Assembly (NCBI GenBank): GCA_021791495.1
Contig: JAJYWN010000074.1
Span: 1-34,100, forward strand
DNA from: Bacillota bacterium
GTDB taxonomy: Bacteria; Bacillota; Sulfobacillia; JAJYWN01
Direction of reading: 5' to 3'
DNA: 34,100 bases
Shown here: one piece after another, positions 1 to 9,375 of the stretch
Layout: each line of letters opens with the position of its first letter
Numbering within the stretch: the first letter of the stretch is position 1
Notes under the pieces: model-generated
What the model saw: the letters and a program-made list of their open reading frames with translations, nothing else
The model's database searches: none
Told to the model about the DNA's origin: nothing
Made by a program: the position numbers and the translations under genes

Positions 1-501
1 CGATCTGGCCAGGACGCTCCAAGGGTACTTCAGCATCCTGGTGCCGCCGTCGGGACTGCGAACTTCCATCCCTTTTTCCGTGTCCAGCTTATCAAAGCAC
101 AGCCCGGCCACCCTGCACTTAGGAGGCTTCTGCCCGATATCTTGGACGAACTCCGCGACTGCCGGGAGATCCGGAAGGGAATCCGGCGCGTTGACTAGGT
201 GCCAAAGGGTGATGAGGGTGTGGGTCTTCCCTCCGCCGTATGTAAGCTCCAGTTGCCGTACGGCCTTGTCGTTCTTGCCAGCAAGTCTCAGGACTACGTC
301 GCGCACCAATCGCCGAAGGTTATATGTGGGGTAGGTTAGCGCGAAGAAGCTCTCTGGCTTCTCGTAAACCGGGCGCTTTCCTTGCTGCATCAAGACCTCA
401 TACAGATCGGCGGCAAACATGTGGAGCGGCAACTCACCGGAACAAAGGTCATCACGAAGTCTGACTACCTCATGCCAAGGTTTCCAGGGGAAGGCGTTCA
501 C
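1..501 (-). CDS. DUF499 family AAA+ ATPase, N-terminal part (cut by window edge)
   Basis: Third gene of the helicase-methyltransferase operon; only about the first 167 residues are inside the window. The translation shows the DUF499 N-terminus: PWKPWHEVV, a segment FAADLYEVL, then the Walker A variant TYGGGKTHTL at about residue 85. DUF499 proteins are large P-loop ATPases (about 900-1200 aa) found beside DUF1156 methyltransferases, and BrxC/PglY of BREX is assigned to the same family. I chose the GTG at 501 because a GGAGG lies 8 nt upstream; the in-frame GTG at 510 would sit right on that Shine-Dalgarno sequence. The gap to the methyltransferase stop is about 22 nt, so co-transcription is very likely. 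Its role as an ATP-driven component of a DNA-modification defence complex is inferred from family and context. Confidence 0.85.
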   Translation of the reverse strand, partial: MNAFPWKPWHEVVRLRDDLCSGELPLHMFAADLYEVLMQQGKRPVYEKPESFFALTYPTYNLRRLVRDVVLRLAGKNDKAVRQLELTYGGGKTHTLITLWHLVNAPDSLPDLPAVAEFVQDIGQKPPKCRVAGLCFDKLDTEKGMEVRSPDGGTRMLKYPWSVLARS

Positions 502-523
502 AGATGGCACCTCCAGATACCTT

Positions 524-3500
524 CTACACGACCAACTCGGTCTGCACTTTCGTAGGGCCTTGACCCTGTATGTGATTGCTAAGTGACTCAAGCAGGGATC
601 GTTCTTCGCTACGGGGCTGGGACAGCTCAATTAACGACTGGAGAAGCCGCTTGAACAGCTCCTGTCGCCGCAACCCGTTCTCGTCCAAATACTCGTTCAC
701 CTTCTGAAGGTTTCCAGTCTTCCACAAGTGCATTAGGCAGTGTGCCTGGTCAATCATTGGGGCAGGTCTCCCCGAAGGGGGCCGGTAACCAAGGGTGCGG
801 CTCTTACGCTGTGACCAGGTCTTCAACCGGACCTTGCTACCTGACTTCTCCACGGGCCCCGGATCGCCGCCCTCATCGTGCCCGGTCTCATAGGCCCCAC
901 TTGAGCCTTCTTCCTTGCCATCGGTACCTGTGCCTCTGGAAAAAGCAATCAAGTCCCAGGTGCCGGCCAGTTCTCTATCGGAGATGCCGCATGAGACGGC
1001 ATAGAGGATGCATGCCCCAGCGGGAGCATCATCCAGACCGAAGTCGTGGCGGTGAAGCAGGTAATATGCAGTAGGTCCGTCTAGACGTTCCAAGGTCATG
1101 GAATCCGAATCGGCATCGTCACCCGACAGTACCCGTCCAACCACGAAGTCCACGACCATCCTCCGGACATGGTTGAGGAATTCCCCAACGGTCATGGTCG
1201 ACGACGGCTCGTCGGCTTTCCTTACCACAGGGTGCTTGCTGTAAGCTTCGAGGGCCGGCCCAGTCGCTGCCCAAACGAAGTCAGGACCTCGGATACCCGC
1301 GTCCCAGTACTCCCTGAGACGGACGTTGATATTTGCCCGCATCTCTTCGAGGACGTTGCCGTCCCACCCAGGCCGGGAGCTGTCGGGACGTTTCTTACAG
1401 ACAAGCCAAACGGAAGAAGACAATGCTGCGGAAGAGAGAGCACGCGTGCGATTACTCATCTCCGTCTGGATTGGCCAGCTGGCGTTCACGACGAACCCTG
1501 CCCTGATGATCGCAGACGCCAGTGTCTCCCAGGCATCGGGTTGCTTGTGGGCGAAGACGATGACCATCCGGCCATCTTCCCTCAATGATCGGTGACAAGC
1601 CTGGAAAGCCCGGAACATGCCCTCCTCATAGGCCGCTTTGGACTTCTGTTTGTCACCACCGTGACGGCTGGAGTCATCAATCAACTCGCCATCATTCGTC
1701 TCGTGGTCCCACTTTGGCGATAGGGGTTCGCGGAAGACCGTATCGATGTCCGGAGAAACCCCATAGAGAGAGCGGTGAAGCCAAACATAGAAGTAATCCA
1801 TCAGGTCGGAATACGGGATGGCATCATAGTAAGGCGGGTCGGTTACGACAATGTCTATAGTGCCGGAGATCTGACCAGACAACGCCGATTGATTCAGAAC
1901 TGATACGGTGGATTGGTTTGCGGCCTTGGAGGAGTGTTCAGCCACTCGCGAGACCCAATCCAGACAGCTGACGTAGTTTCCGGAAGAACTCGACAGGGGG
2001 CTGATTTCGGCAAAGTCCCAGGTAATAGGCAGTGCGAACCTAACGAATACGTTTCTGACCTTCTCCAGTGCCAAGTCCCATGTGCTTAGTGTCGAATTGC
2101 GGTCAGCAAGCTTGTCGACTGTCAGCCCGAGATACGCGGAGATAGCTTCAACCCACTTAGAAGGGTAATCTAGGGAAGCCATGGCTTCTCGGACCAAACG
2201 CGTGTGCTTTACGAGAATGCCCAAAGCGAGAAGCTGCCGGGACGAAAAAAGCCTGGACCAAGTGCTGAAGCCGTATAGTGGAACACGGAAGCCCAAGGCC
2301 TCTTTGCTTGGCAATGGTTCATCGGGCACCCCAAGAGGGATCTCCGCAAACACCCTTGTTACTCCTTGCCCAGCTTCAGTGCAAGCCTGTAGCTCCTTGG
2401 TGGTAGGTGCGCGGTATTCCTTCCCGCCCAGTCCCTCCACAATCACGGCCGTCATTTGGGTGCTCAGACGATCTGCCTGACCTTCCAGGCGGATGTCCTC
2501 CATGGTCGTGATTGTTCCGCAGTGCGGGCACTTGCCTCCGGAAGCCGACATTGTGCCAGTGTCTATACGGCTGTCTTCAATGGGCCGCCAGGAACTTGAG
2601 CCGCCGTCCGGGACCTCTGTTTCAACTCCGAAGGTGAGGGCACTGTTGGCTTGATCAGGGCGTAGGGTCAAGTGAACTCGCTTTCTGCTCTTCTTGCACA
2701 GCCACCGGGTCTTCAGCAAGGGTATGGTTGCCCGGCAGTTCTTGCACTGGACTGTTCTCGCCCAAAGATAGGCAACAGTGGGCTTTGCGACCCAACGGGG
2801 GTTCCGCTTGTCCGCCAAGTACCCTTCACTTAATTCGGCGTTCAGAGCTTGGATATCAGGTAGGCCGTCCTTTCCGGTCGGCACCAGTCGCATTGGCTGT
2901 CTTTCGAACGGCTTAGGCCATCTTGTGTCAAGTGGCTCGAAATCTGCATAGGTGGGGTAAAACCCCGCCAGTTCCCCCCGCGCATGGTCCAGCACCCATT
3001 CACCCCAGGCTCGTATATGCCAGTGGAGGTCAGCCTGGGGTGGCCATTCGCAGTCATGCTCCTCGTCCAAGAACGACCAACCAAGCTGCTCGCCTTGGCC
3101 ATGCGCATCCGTTACTGGGATCTTAACTTGCGGATGGGCCTCTCTGAACGCTTCCATGAACTCACGATTTGTGAGAATGAAGTCCGGCAGGGGCTGGGTC
3201 TTGCCAGCGAGGTCCCGAGGGTACTCCAGTGTAGCCTTCAGGAGCAACCAGGCGACTGGGTTGATGTCACCTGCGATAACGTCACAGCCCAGGCGCATGG
3301 CCTCAAGGGGTATGGCTCCGCCTCCCGCGAACGGGTCCAGGACCTTTGGAGCCCGACCTCCGTGAGCTTCGCGGATTTGCTCCCGAAACGACTCCAAGCT
3401 CTCTCTGTTCTCGGTCTCGCGGCCCCAGTGAAGAACGCCACCTTCGGTGGCATCCCTCTCTCTCTCGACAACTTGGCCGTCGGTGTGCTGTGTTTCCACC

Positions 3501-3736
3501 TTCTTGACAACCTTGCCGCCAATACGCTGGGAGAGTTCCGCGCGCTTCTCAGGTGTGCCAGGGTCCGGAAGGAGAGTGGCCAAAAGTGCGGCGCGGCATG
3601 CGGCAAGGGGACGCCGAGCGGGCCAAATATGGAGAGTAGAGATGTGGCCATGGCGCACGCTCTTCTCATGAACGGAGTCGAGAGATGCCTGCTTGAGTGG
3701 AAAAGCGTGTTCGATTAGGCGCTCGAAGTCGCTCAT
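524..3736 (-). CDS. DUF1156 / COG1743-type adenine-specific DNA methyltransferase
   Basis: A 1070-residue protein predicted to transfer a methyl group from S-adenosylmethionine to adenine in DNA. The N-terminus (ERLIEHAFPLKQASLDSVHE, then IWPARRPLAACRA) is the DUF1156 signature. The SAM-binding motif DPFAGGG is at residues 134-140 and the catalytic DPPY at 633-636. Between them are cysteine clusters (C331, C334, C347; CPHC at 403-406) that look like a zinc ribbon. The start is the ATG whose first four bases overlap the helicase stop (ATGA), which implies translational coupling; the reading frame stays open 59 codons further upstream, but that stretch lies inside the helicase gene and is not methyltransferase-like. 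The size and domain plan match PglXI-like enzymes of type 3 BREX. Target sequence is unknown. Confidence 0.93.
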   Translation of the reverse strand: MSDFERLIEHAFPLKQASLDSVHEKSVRHGHISTLHIWPARRPLAACRAALLATLLPDPGTPEKRAELSQRIGGKVVKKVETQHTDGQVVERERDATEGGVLHWGRETENRESLESFREQIREAHGGRAPKVLDPFAGGGAIPLEAMRLGCDVIAGDINPVAWLLLKATLEYPRDLAGKTQPLPDFILTNREFMEAFREAHPQVKIPVTDAHGQGEQLGWSFLDEEHDCEWPPQADLHWHIRAWGEWVLDHARGELAGFYPTYADFEPLDTRWPKPFERQPMRLVPTGKDGLPDIQALNAELSEGYLADKRNPRWVAKPTVAYLWARTVQCKNCRATIPLLKTRWLCKKSRKRVHLTLRPDQANSALTFGVETEVPDGGSSSWRPIEDSRIDTGTMSASGGKCPHCGTITTMEDIRLEGQADRLSTQMTAVIVEGLGGKEYRAPTTKELQACTEAGQGVTRVFAEIPLGVPDEPLPSKEALGFRVPLYGFSTWSRLFSSRQLLALGILVKHTRLVREAMASLDYPSKWVEAISAYLGLTVDKLADRNSTLSTWDLALEKVRNVFVRFALPITWDFAEISPLSSSSGNYVSCLDWVSRVAEHSSKAANQSTVSVLNQSALSGQISGTIDIVVTDPPYYDAIPYSDLMDYFYVWLHRSLYGVSPDIDTVFREPLSPKWDHETNDGELIDDSSRHGGDKQKSKAAYEEGMFRAFQACHRSLREDGRMVIVFAHKQPDAWETLASAIIRAGFVVNASWPIQTEMSNRTRALSSAALSSSVWLVCKKRPDSSRPGWDGNVLEEMRANINVRLREYWDAGIRGPDFVWAATGPALEAYSKHPVVRKADEPSSTMTVGEFLNHVRRMVVDFVVGRVLSGDDADSDSMTLERLDGPTAYYLLHRHDFGLDDAPAGACILYAVSCGISDRELAGTWDLIAFSRGTGTDGKEEGSSGAYETGHDEGGDPGPVEKSGSKVRLKTWSQRKSRTLGYRPPSGRPAPMIDQAHCLMHLWKTGNLQKVNEYLDENGLRRQELFKRLLQSLIELSQPRSEERSLLESLSNHIQGQGPTKVQTELVV

Positions 3737-6700
3737 TGGGTCGCCTCCGCAGCTTGGATGATCTCTCGGGGCGCGACCAGGACGCTGCCCTTGGCCTTGG
3801 CGAGAAGCGACCCAAAGGGGTCCTGGACCCGCATCAGACGTGGATTGGGGGTGGCACAATCGTAAGCGGCGTAGAGCCAGTAGGCGTGCCTCATGTTGCA
3901 GGCTTTGGCCCACTCATTAGCTGAGACCTCTACGTCGCCGGTTCCGGCACGCCCCTTGACCTCAATGGCCCGCCGTTCGTTCCCCTGCCTGATGGACAGG
4001 AGGTCGAAGCCAGGATTCTCGGGGAGCCCCGCCGCACGGGCGAGTTCGGGAGTATGGACATCAAGGACCGTGGCGCCGGCCGCCTCCTCGAAAGCGCGGG
4101 CTATCGCCATGGCAAGCAGCTCGACGTCGGCCTGGTGCTGTTCCAGGTCGGCTGGCTCGGAGGACGGGACAACCAGAGCGTGGGCGACGAAAGTCACGTC
4201 GCCGGGCGAAACCAACTCCGGTTCTCTCTCCAGGCACTCCAGAGCCAGCCGTCGCTTGTCGGCCAACTGACGCTGGAGACCCTTCACATCCTCCAGGGCC
4301 TTGGCAGCTTCGCGGTTCCCGTCGCGTGCCTTCTCCCAGTGTTTCGCCCTGGCACTGGCTAATTCGGCCTCCTGGAAGTCGAACCCCTGTCGGACAAGTT
4401 GCTGGCGGTCACGCAGCACGCGTGCCAGGCCTTCCTTCTTGTCGGCTACCATACCCTGGGCAACATTTTGGACCAAGTAAGCTCTGGCTTGCTCTCTTTC
4501 GTCTACGGCCGTGGCAGCGAGCTTTTGGGCGGGCGCCGGAATACCGTGGCCGCCTCTCAAGAGCAGAAGATGTTCCACGGGGCAGGGCGAGATCAAGCCC
4601 TCCGCATCCTGTTTTACTCCCACGAGCTGACAGGTCAGGAGTTCCTCCCTAGCCAAAGGCTCAAAGTCGGTATCCTGTTTGCGGACAACTGAAACGAGTG
4701 CAAGGTGGAAGAGGTATGGCTTCTCGGCGCCAGGGTCCACGAACACGGCACCCCGGATTCCGTCATTCGCAAGGCGGTCCCTGATGGTTGTCCGCAGGCT
4801 CTCAAAAACGGGCTCCCCGGGGCGGAGCCAGATTGCCGCGTTTGGGGCGGTGGGCCGTTGCAGGGAGAAAGCACCCCTGGTCTCTTCCGGGTACAGATCC
4901 AGCGCCGGCAACAGCGGATCCATGGCCCCTGGCCTAGCTGGTTGCATCGAGAACACGCCGGACATGTCTCCGTGGATGGCCAGGCCGAGGAACGCGGCCG
5001 CCTTCTCAACATACTGCCTGACGTATCCGGGTAACAGGTGGAAGAAGACTTCCTGCTCAGAGTCCGTGCGGAGCCGTGGCAACTCCTTGGCGACGTCCTG
5101 GCCGGCGCCGAATAGCTTCTTTTCGCGATCAATCAGTGCCTGGACCCGTCCCGCGTTCAGTCGATTGTCCAGGTCCATTTCTATCTCGGCTGTGGATCCA
5201 TCGAGTGCCCGTTCCATGTATTCCTTGATAGAGATTCCATCAAGGACGCGCCCCACGCAATCGAAAACCTTGTCCGAGTGCAACTGCGCCCTAATCTTGT
5301 CCAGCTTGTCCAGGAGAACCTTGAGGACCTTGCCCTCACGGGTGGAGGGTGCAACCAGGTTCAGGATGACGACTGGATCATGTTTCTGCCCGTACCGGTG
5401 GATTCGGCCCATCCGTTGTTCTAGCCGCGCGGGGTTCCAAGGGATGTCGTAGTTGATCATGATCCAACAGAATTGAAGGTTGATTCCTTCGCCGGCGGCG
5501 TCAGTACAAACAAGGAACCTGGCTCCGCCCTGGTTGAGAGGCTGCCGGAAGCGGTCCACTTCTTGCTCCCGCTCGGTGTAGTGCATTCCACCGTGGATCT
5601 GTGCGACTTGGTCGGTGTATCCCAAGCCGTTAAGGCGCCGGACAAGAAACTCAAGGGTATCCCGGTGTTCCGTGAAGACGATGAACTTCTCCCCGGCAAG
5701 TTTGGGGTCCAGTAGCACCTCATGGAGCTTCGAGAACTTGGATTCCTGACCCGAATCCGTTACCGCCCTAGCCAGGGAGAGAAGGGTCCGGACCTGTTCT
5801 CTTTCGGCGAGAAGGTCCGCCAGGGAAGCCGCAATCACGCCCTGAAGGAGCTTGTCCTCAGAAAGCTCACTCTCCTCGGCGCCGTGGTCGGGCGTCTCAT
5901 CCTCAGCGGTCTTGGCTTCCAGGACATCGTCACCTTCGCGAATCTTTCGCTGGGCGGCCAAGAGTTGTTCGATCGAAAGCCTCCCGTCCTGGATCTGGTC
6001 GATAAGGGCGGCTAGCTTTTCGATACGCCGTTCGAAGGAACGGAGTAGGGCATAGGTGGAACTGGCAAGGCGGCGCTGGAAGACGCTCATCGCCAGACGG
6101 GCGGCCTCGCGATTCAGGAGTTTGGCCTTGTTGTAAACGAAACGCAGGTAGTCGCTGGTTTCTTCGTAAAGGGTCTGTTCACTGACGTCGCCTTGGGTCA
6201 GGTCATACCCGAGAGTGTCCGTGATGCGCTTGGGGTACATGGGCCTGCCGTCGAGGTAGACCATCTCTTCTTTCGTCCGTCGGATGAAATGTGCTTGCCG
6301 CTGCTCCTCAGGGTAATGGGCGAACGCCTCCGGAGTGCTCAGGACTTCGGGCTCCAAGAGCTTCCAAAGGGCGAAGTAGGGGTACTCCTTGCCCATGTGT
6401 GGTGTGGCCGTCAAGAGCAGGAGATGATGCGTGCGCCATCCAAGCCGCCACTCGGGTTCCTGGGTAGACACACCGGCCAAGGCTTCGGCTAGGCGGTAGC
6501 GCTCGGTCTTCCTCACGCGCCAGTCCGGTCCCCGGTCGGCGGCGAGCTTATGGGCCTCGTCGAAGATCACCAGGTCGTAGGGGGTGACGGTGGGCTCCTG
6601 AAGCCGAGAGAACACGCGGCGGCCGGCCAAGGTGTCGATGCTCACGATTACCTGGTCGCTCTCCGGTCCAGCAAACGGGTTGTTGTCGCGGGCGTCGCTT

Positions 6701-7341
6701 CCTTCCACGATGCGGAAAGACAGGTTGAAAAGGGTCAGCAATTCGCGGTGCCAGTTTCCCACCAGACCGGCCGGGGGGACGATGAGTATCCGGCGGAGGA
6801 GTCGCCTCGATAGCATTTCGCGGATGTACAGCCCCGACATGATCGTTTTTCCGGCGCCGGCGTCATCGGCGAGAAGGAACCGGAGCCGGGACTGCTTGAG
6901 CATGTGGTCGTAGACCGCGATCCGCTGATGTGGCAGTGGGTCGATGCTAGAAATCTCGGTCGCAAAGGTGGGGTTGGCGAGGTGGCCGAATGAAAGCCGC
7001 TCGCCTTCGGCCAGGAGTTTCACGGCTTCGGGATCGGCGGTGAAATCCAAGGTCACGAGGGTCTGTTCGCGACCGGAACCGCCGGAAGTGGTGCCGTATG
7101 CGGCGACCTCTTCCCTAACCTCCCCACCGATCGTCATCTCCAGCTGCCTTAGTTGGTTCCAAGGAAGCTGCGACGGCCTGGTCTGCCCATTCTCCCACCG
7201 GTTGACCGTCACGAAGGAGACTCCAAGGCGGTCGGCCAGGGCCTGCTGGGTCAGGCCAAGCCGGCCACGAAGGCGTTTGATCTGGTTTGGGTAATCCTCG
7301 CCCGGCCTGAGCCCAAGAGGACTCCATCCTGTCATTTCCAC
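3733..7341 (-). CDS. XRE-HTH / SNF2-family helicase / DUF3883 fusion protein
   Basis: A 1202-residue fusion and the first gene of the operon. Residues about 21-68 form an XRE-type helix-turn-helix (LTQQALADRLGVSFVTVNRW). The SNF2 motor follows: Walker A-like DDAGAGKT (159-166), DEAH (261-264), TATP (311-314), CTDAAGEGINLQ (612-623) and the arginine-finger motif QRMGRIHRYGQ (642-652). The last roughly 97 residues match DUF3883, with FD near 1113 and EVK at 1127-1129, a PD-(D/E)XK-like pattern. Related helicases accompany DUF1156 methyltransferases and DUF499 ATPases in BREX-like loci. The N-terminal regulator-type domain is unusual for this family and may mean that the helicase controls its own operon, or recognises DNA. 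The GTG at 7341 has GGTGGGA upstream; the ATG at 7335 is an alternative start. Confidence 0.93.
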   Translation of the reverse strand: MEMTGWSPLGLRPGEDYPNQIKRLRGRLGLTQQALADRLGVSFVTVNRWENGQTRPSQLPWNQLRQLEMTIGGEVREEVAAYGTTSGGSGREQTLVTLDFTADPEAVKLLAEGERLSFGHLANPTFATEISSIDPLPHQRIAVYDHMLKQSRLRFLLADDAGAGKTIMSGLYIREMLSRRLLRRILIVPPAGLVGNWHRELLTLFNLSFRIVEGSDARDNNPFAGPESDQVIVSIDTLAGRRVFSRLQEPTVTPYDLVIFDEAHKLAADRGPDWRVRKTERYRLAEALAGVSTQEPEWRLGWRTHHLLLLTATPHMGKEYPYFALWKLLEPEVLSTPEAFAHYPEEQRQAHFIRRTKEEMVYLDGRPMYPKRITDTLGYDLTQGDVSEQTLYEETSDYLRFVYNKAKLLNREAARLAMSVFQRRLASSTYALLRSFERRIEKLAALIDQIQDGRLSIEQLLAAQRKIREGDDVLEAKTAEDETPDHGAEESELSEDKLLQGVIAASLADLLAEREQVRTLLSLARAVTDSGQESKFSKLHEVLLDPKLAGEKFIVFTEHRDTLEFLVRRLNGLGYTDQVAQIHGGMHYTEREQEVDRFRQPLNQGGARFLVCTDAAGEGINLQFCWIMINYDIPWNPARLEQRMGRIHRYGQKHDPVVILNLVAPSTREGKVLKVLLDKLDKIRAQLHSDKVFDCVGRVLDGISIKEYMERALDGSTAEIEMDLDNRLNAGRVQALIDREKKLFGAGQDVAKELPRLRTDSEQEVFFHLLPGYVRQYVEKAAAFLGLAIHGDMSGVFSMQPARPGAMDPLLPALDLYPEETRGAFSLQRPTAPNAAIWLRPGEPVFESLRTTIRDRLANDGIRGAVFVDPGAEKPYLFHLALVSVVRKQDTDFEPLAREELLTCQLVGVKQDAEGLISPCPVEHLLLLRGGHGIPAPAQKLAATAVDEREQARAYLVQNVAQGMVADKKEGLARVLRDRQQLVRQGFDFQEAELASARAKHWEKARDGNREAAKALEDVKGLQRQLADKRRLALECLEREPELVSPGDVTFVAHALVVPSSEPADLEQHQADVELLAMAIARAFEEAAGATVLDVHTPELARAAGLPENPGFDLLSIRQGNERRAIEVKGRAGTGDVEVSANEWAKACNMRHAYWLYAAYDCATPNPRLMRVQDPFGSLLAKAKGSVLVAPREIIQAAEATQ

Positions 7342-7401
7342 TGCATTCCCACCACGTATACCTCTTTGGCAGGTAAGTCCAGAAGACCCTGCGGCTACCA
7401 G

Positions 7402-7417
7402 TATATCACCTGATATA
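7402..7417. promoter_or_regulatory. Palindromic operator candidate upstream of the helicase operon
   Basis: Perfect inverted repeat TATATCA-CC-TGATATA, 61 bp before the helicase GTG and the only strongly AT-rich element in this intergenic space. Size and symmetry suit an XRE-type dimer, and the first gene of the operon starts with such a domain. Autoregulation is inference. Confidence 0.5.
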
Positions 7418-7482
7418 TCGCCACGCTAGAGCTGGTGGGGCGATATGACCTATTGGATGGACTCCTGTCGCCGAGGTCGTCA

Positions 7483-8220
7483 TCATAAGGGGAGCTGCTT
7501 GACCTTCAAGGCGACCACTGCTCGGTCCTCATCTCTGTGTCGAAGTAGTCTCCCAGACCGATCATGAACCAGTTCGTCGAAGCGGATCTCCAAGACACGG
7601 ATTCCGCTTCTCTCAGCCCATTTCTGGCGGGCTTCATCGTACTTGCGCCGCTGGACACTGCGCGGGACGCCGCTTATGGTCATGCGCCGATCCATGATTG
7701 CCACCTGCTGGAAGTGCTGCTTCTCCCTATACTCAACGATCAGGTTCAGCGAAGGGAAGAACGCATCTACGGGCAGGGGTCGGCGGTCGCCGCGAACTCC
7801 AGGATCACCTACCAGGTCGGGAAACGTGTGCTGCCAGGAGTAGGGCGCCGCCAGAACATCCGATACCAAGTCGAGGACGTATTTCTCGTCACTCTGTCCC
7901 CGTCTCCCCCGAGTCATGCCTCTTGAAACTCCTCGATCCTTGCCTCCCCCAGAATGCTGCAGTCTTGGCTCGACCGCCGCAGGACGCGGAATCACTGACC
8001 GCTGGCCCGTCACGCCATACGTGGCTGGGCTGACCGCGGAGTTCACCCTGAACAAGCCGGGGTACTTCTGAATTCGAGCCTGGATTTGGGACGAAGTGAC
8101 CGGTGTGCCGTCTCGTTTTGTGTAGAGACCCCGGTCTCGGACTTCTTTGGCTATCTCGCTTGCAGTAAGCCAAGACGTGCGGTCGCTCAAGACGGTGGCA
8201 ATGGCCTCATGAAGCTTCAT
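7483..8220 (-). CDS. HARE-HTH protein with restriction-endonuclease-like C-terminal domain
   Basis: A 245-residue protein. Residues 1-60 (MKLHEAIATVL, LTASEIAKEV, then SSQIQARIQKYPGLFRV) match the HARE-HTH winged helix found at the N-terminus of some restriction endonucleases and in RNA polymerase delta. The C-terminal half has VDAFFPSLNLIVEYREKQHF: an acidic D152 followed by E163 and K167, a pattern expected of PD-(D/E)XK-like nucleases. The middle (about 75-110) is basic and probably a linker. The ATG at 8220 follows AGAGGAGGG by about 10 nt. It lies on the same strand as the helicase operon but is separated from it by 141 bp that contain the palindrome. A DNA-cleaving defence role is inferred. 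Confidence 0.7.
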   Translation of the reverse strand: MKLHEAIATVLSDRTSWLTASEIAKEVRDRGLYTKRDGTPVTSSQIQARIQKYPGLFRVNSAVSPATYGVTGQRSVIPRPAAVEPRLQHSGGGKDRGVSRGMTRGRRGQSDEKYVLDLVSDVLAAPYSWQHTFPDLVGDPGVRGDRRPLPVDAFFPSLNLIVEYREKQHFQQVAIMDRRMTISGVPRSVQRRKYDEARQKWAERSGIRVLEIRFDELVHDRSGRLLRHRDEDRAVVALKVKQLPL

Positions 8221-8335
8221 AGTCGTCGACCCTCCTCTGCCCTGTTCGCCGTCAGGCGCCGAGACACATGATGTGCAATGGCCGCCCTGTCCAGGACCTT
8301 TCCACTCTGCCGGGCTCACATATTGTGGGCGAAGA

Positions 8336-9190
8336 TTAGCGCTTCTCTCCCATCGCATTTGCCCCGCCATCACGCATGTTCATGCCGAGTTTCTTCAATT
8401 CTGCTGCCAGAAACTCGGTGTCCGTTTCTGGCGAGCGCAGAATCTCGTGAATCGTGCCATCAGCAATCGCACCCCTGAAATCAAAGCCCAGATGAAGGTC
8501 GGGTGGAAAGTTCAGTGGTCTACCATTTGCGACGATGAACTGCCCAAGACCTAGGGCGGACAAGGAGATGCGAAACTCGTTCTCCTCTGAGAACCTGACA
8601 TCTTTCATGTACGTATAGGCGATGGGGTTGGGCAGGTACTCCCCGATCGCTTGTTCCGTCGCCCAATGGACATAGCGTATGTTTCCGTAATCAACTGAGA
8701 ATATCTGGCAGCACCGTTTGCCGTTGCTGAGCACCACGGCACCGCCGGACTGCAGCGTCCGGTTCAGTGTTGCGCGGAGCTTGCCGAAGACAAAGATGAC
8801 ACATACCTTACCTTTGGTGCTGTCTGTCCCGTAGTTGTCCCATATGTAGGGTAAGTTCACGAGCGAAAAGCAGCAGGCGTAGGTCCTTGCACGTGACAGA
8901 TTGTAGTAATCAGCCGCCGAGAACTGAGGAGCTTTCTCGAACCTGATGAGTTCGGACCGTCTCTTGTCGGTGGGCAACTGCTGACTGTCATGTTCGTCGG
9001 CGTCAGGACGATCATCATACCTGTCCACTCGATTGAAGTGGAGGTAGTGACTGCGGACTGACCGCAAGAAGTTTTCGACAGTCATGATCTTGTACAGGAG
9101 CTGCCCGTCAGGTGGGACCGCTAATAGACCGGCATGCGGTTCGATCTCGCCCAGTGGCACCGGGCAGACTTGAGGCTCCTTTCCACTCAT
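8336..9190 (-). CDS. DUF2971-like protein
   Basis: A 284-residue soluble protein. The segments LYKIMTVENFLRSVRSHYLHF, CFSL with YIWDNYG, and VCVIFVFGKLRATL are the pattern seen in DUF2971 proteins, which are of unknown biochemical function and often lie in defence islands. The region AYTYMKDVRFSEENEFRIS is also conserved in that family. There is no signal peptide or membrane segment. The ATG at 9190 is preferred over the one at 9205 because GAGAGG lies at a suitable distance only for the former. It lies 115 bp upstream of the HARE-HTH gene on the same strand. The function is not known. Confidence 0.65.
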   Translation of the reverse strand: MSGKEPQVCPVPLGEIEPHAGLLAVPPDGQLLYKIMTVENFLRSVRSHYLHFNRVDRYDDRPDADEHDSQQLPTDKRRSELIRFEKAPQFSAADYYNLSRARTYACCFSLVNLPYIWDNYGTDSTKGKVCVIFVFGKLRATLNRTLQSGGAVVLSNGKRCCQIFSVDYGNIRYVHWATEQAIGEYLPNPIAYTYMKDVRFSEENEFRISLSALGLGQFIVANGRPLNFPPDLHLGFDFRGAIADGTIHEILRSPETDTEFLAAELKKLGMNMRDGGANAMGEKR

Positions 9191-9375
9191 CCTACTACCT
9201 CTCATGGTCTGTCTGTTCTCCAGAGGCCGCCGTGCCCGCTTAGGATGTTGTGTCCAAAGAACGCGACGCTCCCCTGACCCAGGTCCGGTGGGGGGGATTC
9301 GCCCAGGAACACTACCATGGTTGTGGCCGGGCGATAGAGGTTTCGTAGGTCATTGTACCACATGACCTGCTTCGC

